Part shown: piece by piece, positions 26,400 to 34,207 of the stretch | How positions within the stretch are numbered: position 1 is the stretch's first letter | Layout of the letters: every line of letters begins with the position of its first letter | DNA from: Nitrospirota bacterium | Lineage (GTDB): Bacteria > Nitrospirota > Thermodesulfovibrionia > UBA6902 | Assembly (NCBI GenBank): GCA_016213935.1 | Contig: JACQZG010000062.1 | Coordinates: 1 to 54,643 of the forward strand | DNA: 54,643 nt | Direction of reading: 5' to 3' | The notes under the pieces: model-generated | What the model was told of the DNA's origin: nothing | Databases searched by the model: none | The model's input: only the letters and a program-made list of their open reading frames with translations | Translations under genes and position numbers: made by a program

Positions 26400-27662
26400 T
26401 TATATCTTGGTTATCTTAACTTTCTCTATCTTCTTGCTCTCCATCTCAAGGATGAGAAATCTTATATTCCTGTACCTTACCTGCTCCCCGGCTTTTGGAA
26501 GGTGGCCGAAGAGGCCGAAGAGGAAACCTCCGATGGTGTTGAACTCCCCGCTGTCAAGCTCAAGCCCGACAAGGCTGTTTATCTCATCAATGCTCGTCGA
26601 GCCTGAAACGACAAAGGTGCTTTCGTCAACTACCTCAACCTCTTTTTCAGCCTCGATCGCCTCAAACTCATCCTGAAGGCCGCCCACAATTTCTTCTATC
26701 ATATCCTCAAGAGTGATAAGGCCTGCCGTGCCTCCGTACTCGTCTATAACGATCGCTATCTGAAACTTCTTCTTCTGCATCTCATCAAGGAGCGATGTCA
26801 CCATCTTGCTCTCGGGAATATAATACGCATCCCTCACAAACCCCTTAATGCCCATAGTGGTGGAAATATCCTCTTTTGCCATGCTTCTCAATATGTCCTT
26901 CACGTACAATATACCGGTTATATTGTCCACCGTCTCCCTTATCACTGGGTATCTCGAGTATCCCTTCTCTGACACAAGTTCAAGCACATCAGCCACCTGA
27001 GCGTCCTCAGGCACCGCCACAATCTCCGTCCTCGGCACCATCGCCTCGGAAACGCTCTTGTCTCCGAACTCAAAGACATTGTGAAGCATCTTCTTCTCCT
27101 CGGTCTCGATAGCCCCCTCTTCCTCTCCTATGTTTATCATTGACCTCATCTCTTCTTCAGTGAGAAACTGGGGAGTTGAGCCGGCCTTGCCGCCGGTAAG
27201 CCTGATTATGAAGTTTGAGAGCTTGTTGAATATAAAGACAAGCGGCGAGATTATCCTGATGTAATGCTTTATCGGCCTCGCCATCATAAGGGCTATCTTT
27301 TCCGCATGGTTAACGGCAAAGGTCTTTGGCGCAAGCTCTCCGAATACGACCGTCAGCAAAGTCATTGTAACTGTCGCGACAGCAATCCCGGTATCCGCAT
27401 TCCCGGGCCCGAAGAATTCCAGCGCAAAGACAGTTCCGACCGAGGTGGCAAGAACCGTGAAGAGGTTTCCTGAGAGTATCACCGCGCTGAAGAGGCGGTC
27501 GTGCTCTTCGCGTATGCCGAGAACAGTCTCGGCTTTTTTACTTCCCTTTTCAGAGAGGTGCTTGAGCTTTATCCTGTTTGCGGCGATAAAGGCCACTTCA
27601 GAGGCAGAGAGGATTGCTATGGCTATAAGGCATACAACAATGATGAAGAGGTTTAGGCCCAT
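26400..27662 (-). CDS. CorC/CNNM-family transporter (HlyC/CorC)
   Basis: 420 aa: an N-terminal CNNM membrane domain (1-190, about four helices), a CBS pair (about 200-330, with MVPRTEIVAVPED and YVKDILR), and a C-terminal transporter-associated domain (340-420, ending in the KIEKVKI stretch). The family handles magnesium, cobalt or sodium-linked efflux and is often mislabelled haemolysin. The start follows the idh stop by three bases on the same strand. Confidence 0.9.
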   Translation of the reverse strand: MGLNLFIIVVCLIAIAILSASEVAFIAANRIKLKHLSEKGSKKAETVLGIREEHDRLFSAVILSGNLFTVLATSVGTVFALEFFGPGNADTGIAVATVTMTLLTVVFGELAPKTFAVNHAEKIALMMARPIKHYIRIISPLVFIFNKLSNFIIRLTGGKAGSTPQFLTEEEMRSMINIGEEEGAIETEEKKMLHNVFEFGDKSVSEAMVPRTEIVAVPEDAQVADVLELVSEKGYSRYPVIRETVDNITGILYVKDILRSMAKEDISTTMGIKGFVRDAYYIPESKMVTSLLDEMQKKKFQIAIVIDEYGGTAGLITLEDMIEEIVGGLQDEFEAIEAEKEVEVVDESTFVVSGSTSIDEINSLVGLELDSGEFNTIGGFLFGLFGHLPKAGEQVRYRNIRFLILEMESKKIEKVKITKI

Positions 27663-27665
27663 AGA

Positions 27666-28748
27666 TTATGAATTCAGCCTTGAGATGACGGCGTCCGCAA
27701 CCCCGGATGTCGTTTCAGCGGAAGGGTCGTCAGGGCTCGGCTTCATGTCATAAGTGACGTGTTTCCCTTCCCTTATGACCGACGCGATGGCATTGTCAAC
27801 TCGTTCGGCAGCATCTGTCTCGCCCAGATGCCTGAGCATCATGACGCCGCTTAACATCACAGCCATTGGGTTTGCCTTATTGAGACCCTTGTATTTCGGC
27901 GCGCTCCCGTGAGTCGCTTCGAATACAGCATACCCGTCGCCGATATTTGCGCCCGGCGCAAGCCCGAGCCCGCCTATCAGGCCGGCGCCAAGGTCAGAGA
28001 CAACGTCGCCGTAAAGGTTGGGAAGAACCAAGACGTCATAGAGTTCCGGCTTCTGTACAAGCTGCATACACATATTATCAATGATTTTATCTTCAAATTC
28101 TATGTCAGGATAATCTTTCGCAACCTCTCTCGAAACTTCGAGGAAGAGGCCGTCTGAGAACTTCATGATATTTGCCTTGTGGACGGCGGTTACCTTTTTC
28201 CGCCTGTTTTTCTTTGCGTATTCAAATGCATAGCGGACAATCCTCTCTGTCCCAAAGACAGATATCGGCTTCAGGCTTATGCCCGAGTCTTGCCGGATTT
28301 TCTTGTTAGAGAGCTTCTCGACGAGGCTTATAATTGACTTCGCGCCTTCAGAGCCTTTTTCATACTCAATGCCCGCGTAAAGGTCTTCGGTATTCTCCCT
28401 TATTATGACAAGATCGATATTGTCATACCGTGTCCTTGCGCCTTTATAGCTTTTGCACGGCCTCACGCAGCTGTAAAGGTCAAGCGCCTGCCTCAGCGTA
28501 ACATTGACGCTTCTGAAACCCGTGCCGACGGGTGTTGTGACAGGCCCTTTTATGGCAATCCTGTTCTTTTTTATGGAATCAAGAACCCTGTCGGGAAGAG
28601 GGTTGCCCTCTTTTTCATAGACCTCTCCGCCGGCATTCTGGATTTCCCAGTTAAAGGAAATACCCGTCGCCTCCAAAACCCTGACCGCGGCTTCGGCGAT
28701 TTCAGGCCCTACCCCGTCTCCGGGTATTAATGTAATGTTATATGCCAT
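27666..28748 (-). CDS. NAD-type isocitrate dehydrogenase
   Basis: 360 aa, beta-decarboxylating dehydrogenase. The substrate loop FRSVNVTLRQALDLYSCVRP and the metal-binding NLYGDVVSDLGAGLIGG are typical of the short isocitrate dehydrogenase subfamily; HGSAPKYKGLNKANP is the cofactor region. Isopropylmalate dehydrogenase is the main alternative, but the Ser-Asn motif in the first loop favours isocitrate. It probably supplies 2-oxoglutarate for biosynthesis. AAGG lies five bases before the ATG. Confidence 0.85.
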   Translation of the reverse strand: MAYNITLIPGDGVGPEIAEAAVRVLEATGISFNWEIQNAGGEVYEKEGNPLPDRVLDSIKKNRIAIKGPVTTPVGTGFRSVNVTLRQALDLYSCVRPCKSYKGARTRYDNIDLVIIRENTEDLYAGIEYEKGSEGAKSIISLVEKLSNKKIRQDSGISLKPISVFGTERIVRYAFEYAKKNRRKKVTAVHKANIMKFSDGLFLEVSREVAKDYPDIEFEDKIIDNMCMQLVQKPELYDVLVLPNLYGDVVSDLGAGLIGGLGLAPGANIGDGYAVFEATHGSAPKYKGLNKANPMAVMLSGVMMLRHLGETDAAERVDNAIASVIREGKHVTYDMKPSPDDPSAETTSGVADAVISRLNS

Positions 28749-28819
28749 AAGAACCTTATCAAACAGGTGACGGAGTAGATGTTATACCATGTTAGCATTA
28801 AAAATCACAAGGTTATACT

Positions 28820-29413
28820 TCATTTCCATCTCTTAAAGAGGCTGTTAGCGGCGCCTGCGCGGTCAAGTATCTTGCCGACAGCAAAATCCACGATATCCAT
28901 AATCTCTTTTGGATTGTGGTAAAAAGCCGGTATGGGAGGAACTATTCCCACGCCTATTCTTGAGAGCTTCAGCATATTCTCAAGGTGAATCGGGCTAAGG
29001 GGAGTTTCACGCGGGGAGAGTATCAGCATCCTTCCTTCTTTTAAGACAACATCAGCCGCCCTCTCTATCAATGAATTGGCATATCCGTTGGCAATTCCCG
29101 AAAGCGTCTTCATTGAACAGGGCACAACAAACATGCCGTCTGTGATAAAAGAGCCGCTTGAGACAGGGGCCGCAAGATTTGATTCGGCGAAGTATCTTAC
29201 TTTATCGGAAGAAAAATGTTTCTGAACCTTTTTGCTGACTGCGGATTCCGTCTTTCCTGTAAGGTCAAGGCCGGTCTCGGTCTTTATGATAAGAAAAGCT
29301 GTTTCCGAGATTAAAAGATAAACTCTGTTGCCTGATTTGAGAAGTTCTTCAATAAGCCTAAGCCCCAATATTGAGCCGCTCGCTCCGGAGATCGCGACAA
29401 TGTATGATTTCAT
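28820..29413 (-). CDS. ubiX: flavin prenyltransferase UbiX
   Basis: 197 aa. Makes prenylated FMN, the cofactor of UbiD decarboxylases. Signatures are AISGASGSILGLRL at the start, VPCSMKTLSGIANG, and the phosphate-binding LSPRETPLSPIHLENM. It is full length. No ubiD is next to it. Its 5' end abuts a repeat-damaged region. Confidence 0.93.
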   Translation of the reverse strand: MKSYIVAISGASGSILGLRLIEELLKSGNRVYLLISETAFLIIKTETGLDLTGKTESAVSKKVQKHFSSDKVRYFAESNLAAPVSSGSFITDGMFVVPCSMKTLSGIANGYANSLIERAADVVLKEGRMLILSPRETPLSPIHLENMLKLSRIGVGIVPPIPAFYHNPKEIMDIVDFAVGKILDRAGAANSLFKRWK

Positions 29414-29450
29414 TGAGGTATTTTAACACATCGAGGCGGCGGCGAATATT

Positions 29451-29494
29451 CCCCTCTATCAAGAGGGCCTGCCTGCCGGTAGGCAGGGTTCAGG
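29451..29494. repeat. tandem palindromic element beside a damaged ORF
   Basis: CCCTCT (29452-29457) pairs with AGAGGG (29462-29467), and CCTGCC (29468-29473) pairs with GGCAGG (29482-29487). The CCCCTCT opening is like the element inside cobC. It lies upstream of a plus-strand ORF that has no good start codon. Confidence 0.55.
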
Positions 29495-29508
29495 GGTGTG
29501 ACGATGTA

Positions 29509-29826
29509 ATATCAACGACAATATATCACGAAGATGCTCCAGATAATCATAAATGGTGTTTGGTTACTTACAGAAATGTTACAAGATATATGGCTACCAG
29601 AGCAGATCATTTTGATACTGAGATAGAGGCATTAAATTATATGATGACTATAGAACCTACTGTCCCATTAATCAGCTTAGGTGGCAGATCACCCCTTACA
29701 CCACTTCCATATGATCAATTTGTCAAATGGAAAGAAGAAAACAAATTCAAGGAATACGATTACAAGAAGATGTTTGAACCTGGTGGCACTAATCCCAGAG
29801 AGGTTATATATAAGAAAAGATATTGA
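29509..29826 (+). CDS. hypothetical protein, 5' end lost or unclear
   Basis: This frame carries a protein-like sequence of about 105 aa from STTIYHEDAPDNHKWCL to VIYKKRY, with AHFDTEIEAL-like acidic helices and a Pro/Gly-rich middle. No family is recognised. The frame is open back into ubiX, but no ATG/GTG/TTG with a ribosome site lies near the apparent N-terminus; the first internal ATG is 29590. The palindromic repeat at 29451-29494 directly precedes the protein-like part, so its true 5' end may have been replaced. It looks more AT-rich than its neighbours and lies beside a mobile-type toxin-antitoxin pair, which suggests transfer. Confidence 0.4.
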   Translation: MSTTIYHEDAPDNHKWCLVTYRNVTRYMATRADHFDTEIEALNYMMTIEPTVPLISLGGRSPLTPLPYDQFVKWKEENKFKEYDYKKMFEPGGTNPREVIYKKRY

Positions 29827-29872
29827 ATAGGAACACATAGAAATTCTATTGCATACGACGTCAGCTTTGCAG

Positions 29873-29906
29873 TTGACATATCCTTTATCGCACGTATACT
29901 ATACGT
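29873..29906 (+). promoter_or_regulatory. MazEF promoter with overlapping palindromic operator
   Basis: TTGACA (29873-29878), 16-bp spacer, TATACT (29895-29900). The 15-bp palindrome ACGTATA-C-TATACGT (29892-29906) covers the -10 box, so an antitoxin bound there would block the polymerase. Confidence 0.7.
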
Positions 29907-29925
29907 ATAAGAAAGGGGAACTTCA

Positions 29926-30156
29926 ATGCAAAAGAAATTGACCATAACCGTAGATGAAGAAGTTTATAAAGGACTTCATAAGACCATCGGCCCCGGCAAG
30001 ATCAGCAAATTTGTTGAAGGATTGGTTCGCCCTCATGTAGTCCGTCAAAACCTGGAATCAGCATACTCCCAAATGTCAAAAGACAAAAAACGGGAAGCGG
30101 AAGCTCTGGATTGGGCAGAGATATCTTTTAAGGACACTGCACATGAAAAGAGGTGA
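29926..30156 (+). CDS. MazE/CopG-like antitoxin
   Basis: 76 aa. A short DNA-binding N-terminus (KKLTITVDEEVYKGLHK, then a helix) and a Glu/Lys-rich C-terminal tail suited to wrapping the toxin. AAAGGGG precedes the ATG. It overlaps the toxin gene by 14 nt. It should repress the promoter at 29873-29906. The exact class (ribbon-helix-helix rather than swapped-hairpin) is judged from the N-terminus only. Confidence 0.82.
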   Translation: MQKKLTITVDEEVYKGLHKTIGPGKISKFVEGLVRPHVVRQNLESAYSQMSKDKKREAEALDWAEISFKDTAHEKR

Positions 30157-30466
30157 GGTCTGGTGGGTTAATTTCGATCCTTCTGTTGGAGGCGAGATCA
30201 GGAAAAAACGTCCCGCAGTGATTGTCAGTAACAATACATCAAACAAGTTCCTCAATCGAGTTCAGGTTATTCCTCTAACAAGCAAGACAGATCGTCTTTA
30301 TCCAAGTGAGGCACTGGTTTTATTTGACGGGAAAGAAAGCAAGGCGATGGCCGATCAGTTGGCAACCGTAAGCAAATTACGAATGTATAAACGTGCGGGC
30401 CTTGTTTCAGAAGAAGATATGCTCAGGATAAATGAGGCGATCAAAATCCAACTGGATATTTACTGA
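30143..30466 (+). CDS. MazF/PemK endoribonuclease toxin
   Basis: 107 aa. Family motifs are in order: KRGEVWWVNFDPSVGGEI at the start, KKRPAVIVSNN, VIPLTSKT, and the late ADQLATVSKLRM. MazF toxins cut single-stranded RNA at short sequences; the site is unknown. A 217-bp stretch after it holds no gene that I can see. Confidence 0.92.
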   Translation: MKRGEVWWVNFDPSVGGEIRKKRPAVIVSNNTSNKFLNRVQVIPLTSKTDRLYPSEALVLFDGKESKAMADQLATVSKLRMYKRAGLVSEEDMLRINEAIKIQLDIY

Positions 30467-30683
30467 CAGTGGGTATGAATTTGAGAGGCGTAAGGCGTAG
30501 TGCCAAGCTTTTGGTATCACTTAATTAACCCACCCACACTGCTTAATATTCTTTTTGTTCATGATTAAAACTCCGGTGTTCTTGTCTAATAGTTTTAATT
30601 GTACTTAAAACTCATAAGTTGAGCAAGGGTGCGAAAATCTAAGGCGGGAATCAGTGGTTGCTTCTTGCATTATGCCTTCATCC

Positions 30684-31490
30684 CTAATTCTCTTCATCAG
30701 TAAAGACATCCCTCAGCTTCTCATACCTCTCCCCGAATTTCTCCTGGAAGATCGGGTTGAAGCGGGAGGCAAGCTTCATAAAATAAATATCGTGCCGAAG
30801 ATAATCCTCTGCCATCATTACAAACGCTCTGTTCATGCTCCAGATGGCTTCTGTTTTATCCTTGCCCTCTATGCTTCCCGTAAGAACCTCTTTTGAATCG
30901 GCTATAAGCGTAAACCCCCTTGAATTCCTCTGTTCATAAATGGTATCAGTGAGCGGATGGCGGTAGAGCTTCTCTATCTGGATATTCGTAGCGCCGTAAT
31001 GGATTACGGCTGTCTTAACCTTGCGGTTTTCCGCGTTCTTCAGGGCATAGAAAAGATTCTCCATCTCATTTGCCCATATTAATAAAAGGATGGACTCTCT
31101 TGCAGTATTAAGCATCCTCTTTGACCTCAAGATCAGGTTCTCGTATTTTTTTATATGCCAGGTATAACCTGTGTCAGCGCCTGTCTTGATCTCCTTAAGT
31201 TCTGAACTTACAGCCTCAAGGTTTTCATTCAGCGTTGACCTGAAGAAGTCAATGAACTCTCCGGGCGGAGCCGGTATAAAGAGCCTTCTTTTACTCTCCC
31301 CGTGAATTGACTGCACCATGCCCCTTGATTCAAGTTTGCTTATGACTTCATATATCTTTGAGGAGGGAATTCCTGATATTTTCGATATTTCATAAGCACT
31401 TGCAGGGTTTTCCTTTATCAGGGCGACATATGCCTTCGCCTCGTTTTCCGTAACCCCAAGCTTAATAAGGCTATTAATTGCGGCCTTCAT
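30684..31490 (-). CDS. TrmB-family transcriptional regulator
   Basis: 268 aa. An N-terminal winged helix (about 1-75, LGVTENEAKAYVALIKENP then the recognition helix SSKIYEVISKLESRG) is joined by a coiled coil to a C-terminal ligand domain of the TrmB type (about 110-250). TrmB proteins mostly sense sugars in archaea and some bacteria. A perfect palindrome lies nine bases upstream of the start, so it likely regulates itself. No sugar transporter is adjacent; the divergent MORN genes are possible targets but are 446 bp away. Confidence 0.85.
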   Translation of the reverse strand: MKAAINSLIKLGVTENEAKAYVALIKENPASAYEISKISGIPSSKIYEVISKLESRGMVQSIHGESKRRLFIPAPPGEFIDFFRSTLNENLEAVSSELKEIKTGADTGYTWHIKKYENLILRSKRMLNTARESILLLIWANEMENLFYALKNAENRKVKTAVIHYGATNIQIEKLYRHPLTDTIYEQRNSRGFTLIADSKEVLTGSIEGKDKTEAIWSMNRAFVMMAEDYLRHDIYFMKLASRFNPIFQEKFGERYEKLRDVFTDEEN

Positions 31491-31498
31491 GCTAATAT

Positions 31499-31520
31499 AT
31501 TAACTACCACGGTAGTTAAT
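31499..31520. promoter_or_regulatory. perfect palindromic operator of the TrmB-like gene
   Basis: ATTAACTACC (31499-31508), AC, GGTAGTTAAT (31511-31520): 10-bp perfect arms. It starts nine bases from the regulator's ATG and overlaps where its own promoter must be. A good candidate binding site for this regulator, and usable to search for its other targets. Confidence 0.65.
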
Positions 31521-31936
31521 AATTGTCAAGCAATGGAAGATATTTTTCAATAACTGCTGTTAACCTAAAGAAAAATCAGGAAAGAGAACCTAAGCAGGCT
31601 GTCAGCCCTCATGGTAACGGCAGGCCGGAACAGGCCTCTTCTTAAATAGGGACAACGGAAGAAATATTTTAGGAACTTCATTAAACAATCAAACCTTTTT
31701 GATTTCATAACATTAAACACACGAGAACCGTTATACTGTGGTTACGATACAGAAAACAGGAAATTTCCCTTTTCAAAGCGCCCTCAATTATGTCAAAATT
31801 ATAACGCGGTTAACTCTATAATGTTAATAAAGAGACAATACATGAATAAATTTTCTCGTGTAACAGCCGGTCTCTCCTCCCGACATCCGGGATCGGGAGT
31901 CATCAGTTGCGAGTCAATAGTTATAAGGAAGCATAT
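31521..31936 (+). other. 416-bp leader of the protease-MORN gene
   Basis: No gene is visible. A TATAAT lies at 31817-31822 without a clear -35. A hairpin CTCCCGA/TCGGGAG (31877-31883/31893-31899) is followed by four heptamers (31898-31925: agtcatc, agttgcg, agtcaat, agttata) that end just before the AAGGA ribosome site of the next gene. Confidence 0.5.
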
Positions 31937-33835
31937 ATGAAAAAATTCATCGCGTTTGTTATATTCAGCTTCTTTATTATTGTGACAGCCGCATCTTCTG
32001 CCCAGCAAACTATCCCTCTTCTGCTAAAAGAGGTCCAGCCTTCGACAGTTCTCATAATGGGGTATGATTCACAAGGGAATGAAAGCCAGGGCAGCGGATT
32101 TTTTATTAATAAAGAGGGCGAGATTATTACTAATTTGCATGTAATTGATAACGCATCGGCAGCAATGGTCAAAACAGCAACCGGAGCAATTTATAACGTT
32201 AAGGGAGTCGTGGCAAAAGATGATAAAAGAGACCTTGTGAAAATAGTCCTTGAATCAAAAGATGTGGCCTTCCCTTACCTTAAGCTTTCTTCAACTATCC
32301 CTGATGTTGGCGAACAGATTATTGTTGTCGGCAGCCCTTACGGGTTGGAATCGACTGTTTCTGACGGTTTAATTTCCGCATTAAGAGAATTAGATGATAT
32401 AGGGAAAATTATTCAAATATCAGCGCCCATTTCCCCGGGCTCAAGCGGAAGCCCTGTAATTAACCTCTCCGGACAGGTTGTCGGCATTGCAACCTTTCAA
32501 TTTATCGAAGGCCAAAATTTAAATTTTGCGATTTCCGCAACTGATATAGCGAAATTAAGCAAAGTTACCGGAGAGGCAACGCCCCTTCACAAATTAGCGC
32601 TTGAAAGCAAAGAATACCCAACGCAGCTTAATCCGGAAGAAGTGAAAAACGATCAGGCTCTTTCTCCTTCCGCCAAATGCGCAGAGGGCAACTGCCAAAA
32701 CGGAACCGGCACAAAGACATTTGAAAACGGCGATAAATATTCCGGCACCTTCAAAAACGGGCTTCGCGACGGCAGCGGCATTTTGACATACTCAAACGGC
32801 AGCGTTTATACAGGCGAATTCAGGAATGACCTTCCTGAAGGAAACGGGGAATACACATGGGCAGAAGGTTCTTCGTATGCAGGTGAAGTTAAAGGCGGGT
32901 CCATAAACGGGCAGGGAACTTACATATGGGCAGACGGAAGCAAATATACCGGAAGCTGGAAAGAAGGCCTTATGGATGGGCAGGGAACTCTTATATGGGG
33001 AAGTGGAAAGTGGAAAGGCGATAACTACACAGGCGAATGGAAAGATGACAAGAGAAACGGACAGGGAACCTATACATGGGTGAACGGGGATATGTATGTA
33101 GGCGAATGGAAAGATGGAGAGGCAAATGGGCAGGGAACGAAAACATGGGTAAGCGGCGAGTGGAAAGGCGATAAATACACGGGCGAATGGAAAAACGGCG
33201 CGTTTGACGGGCATGGGACTTACATGTGGGCAGACGGCGGCAAATACACGGGCGGATGGAAAAACGGCATGTTCGACGGACAAGGCACCAATATCTGGGC
33301 TGATGGAAGTAAATACACAGGCGGATGGAAAAATGACATGTTCGACGGACAAGGCACCAAAATCTGGGCGGATGGAAGTAAATACACAGGCGGATGGAAA
33401 AACGGCCTGCAAAACGGCCAGGGGACTTACGAGTGGATAAGCGGCGGCAAATATACCGGCGGATGGGAAAACGGCAAAAAAGACGGATATGGAACTTATG
33501 CTTATACTGACAACAGCACCTATATCGGTGAATGGAAGGCCGACTCTGAAGACGGGTACGGCACATACAACTACGCAGACGGCGGCAAGTATGTCGGCGA
33601 ATGGAAGAATGGCATGCAGGACGGGCAGGGTTCGTATACATGGCCGGACGAGAGCAAATACATAGGGGAATTCAGAAATGATAACAGAGAAGGGCAAGGG
33701 ACTTATATGTGGGCGAACGGAGATATTTACATTGGGGAGTGGAAGAACGGCATGCAGGACGGCTACGGCACTTATACATATTCGGACGGGACCCAATGGT
33801 CAGGCCAATGGAAAAACGGCGAACCGTTAAAATAA
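31937..33835 (+). CDS. exported HtrA-like protease fused to 16 MORN repeats
   Basis: 632 aa. The start at 31937 has AAGGA upstream. Residues 1-22 are a signal peptide. A trypsin-like domain (about 25-205) has the triad H68 (TNLHVID), D99 (DKRDL) and S170 (SPGSSGSPV), so it should be active. No PDZ domain follows. A linker leads to CAEGNCQNGTGTKTFENG (a two-cysteine cap) and about 16 MORN repeats (YTGEWKDG..GQGTYTW type, 22-23 residues each, some extended by WKGD) to the end. MORN repeats bind lipids or other proteins and stack as a flat sheet; here they would be periplasmic or outside the cell. First of three MORN genes. Confidence 0.88.
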   Translation: MKKFIAFVIFSFFIIVTAASSAQQTIPLLLKEVQPSTVLIMGYDSQGNESQGSGFFINKEGEIITNLHVIDNASAAMVKTATGAIYNVKGVVAKDDKRDLVKIVLESKDVAFPYLKLSSTIPDVGEQIIVVGSPYGLESTVSDGLISALRELDDIGKIIQISAPISPGSSGSPVINLSGQVVGIATFQFIEGQNLNFAISATDIAKLSKVTGEATPLHKLALESKEYPTQLNPEEVKNDQALSPSAKCAEGNCQNGTGTKTFENGDKYSGTFKNGLRDGSGILTYSNGSVYTGEFRNDLPEGNGEYTWAEGSSYAGEVKGGSINGQGTYIWADGSKYTGSWKEGLMDGQGTLIWGSGKWKGDNYTGEWKDDKRNGQGTYTWVNGDMYVGEWKDGEANGQGTKTWVSGEWKGDKYTGEWKNGAFDGHGTYMWADGGKYTGGWKNGMFDGQGTNIWADGSKYTGGWKNDMFDGQGTKIWADGSKYTGGWKNGLQNGQGTYEWISGGKYTGGWENGKKDGYGTYAYTDNSTYIGEWKADSEDGYGTYNYADGGKYVGEWKNGMQDGQGSYTWPDESKYIGEFRNDNREGQGTYMWANGDIYIGEWKNGMQDGYGTYTYSDGTQWSGQWKNGEPLK

Positions 33836-33880
33836 TTATTCTTGCCTTAAATTTAAATTAAAAACCATAAGGAGGCGTTC

Positions 33881-34207
33881 ATGAAAAGATTCTCTCTTAT
33901 TATCTGTTTTATTTTTTTCAGCGTGTTAACTTTTGCGTCGTTTGCTTTTGCCTCATGCGCAGAGGGCAACTGCCAGAATGGAACCGGCAAGTTTAAATAC
34001 AGCGACAACAGCGTTTATTCCGGTGAATTCAAAAACGGATTGCGCAACGGGAACGGGACATTCACATGGGCGGATGGGAAACAGGCTTCATGCACGGGCA
34101 GGGGACATATTCTTATGCAGACGGAAGCAAGTATATCGGTGAATGGAAAGACAGCATCCGCAACGGCCAGGGAATGCTCACATGGGCTGACGGAAGCAGA
34201 TATGTAG
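33881..34207 (+). pseudogene. 5' fragment of a frameshifted MORN-repeat gene
   Basis: The frame opens with AAGGAGG and ATG, a signal peptide (MKRFSLIICFIFF onwards, cleavage near residue 26), the two-cysteine cap CAEGNCQNGTG and one and a half MORN repeats, then loses the pattern after TFTWADGK near 34080 and stops at 34207 in nonsense. From 34066 a different frame carries correct MORN repeats onward. Read together with the next entry this is a single exported MORN gene broken by a frameshift. Confidence 0.75.

Noticed and set aside
28749..28819. Possible RNA element between idh and ubiX.
   Set aside because: Short AT-rich gap with no stable stem that I could find.
32792..33796. Long minus-strand frame of 334 codons opposite the MORN repeats, and similar ones opposite the second MORN gene.
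   Set aside because: The repeats keep the opposite strand open by composition; the translated product is a periodic shadow of the MORN units.
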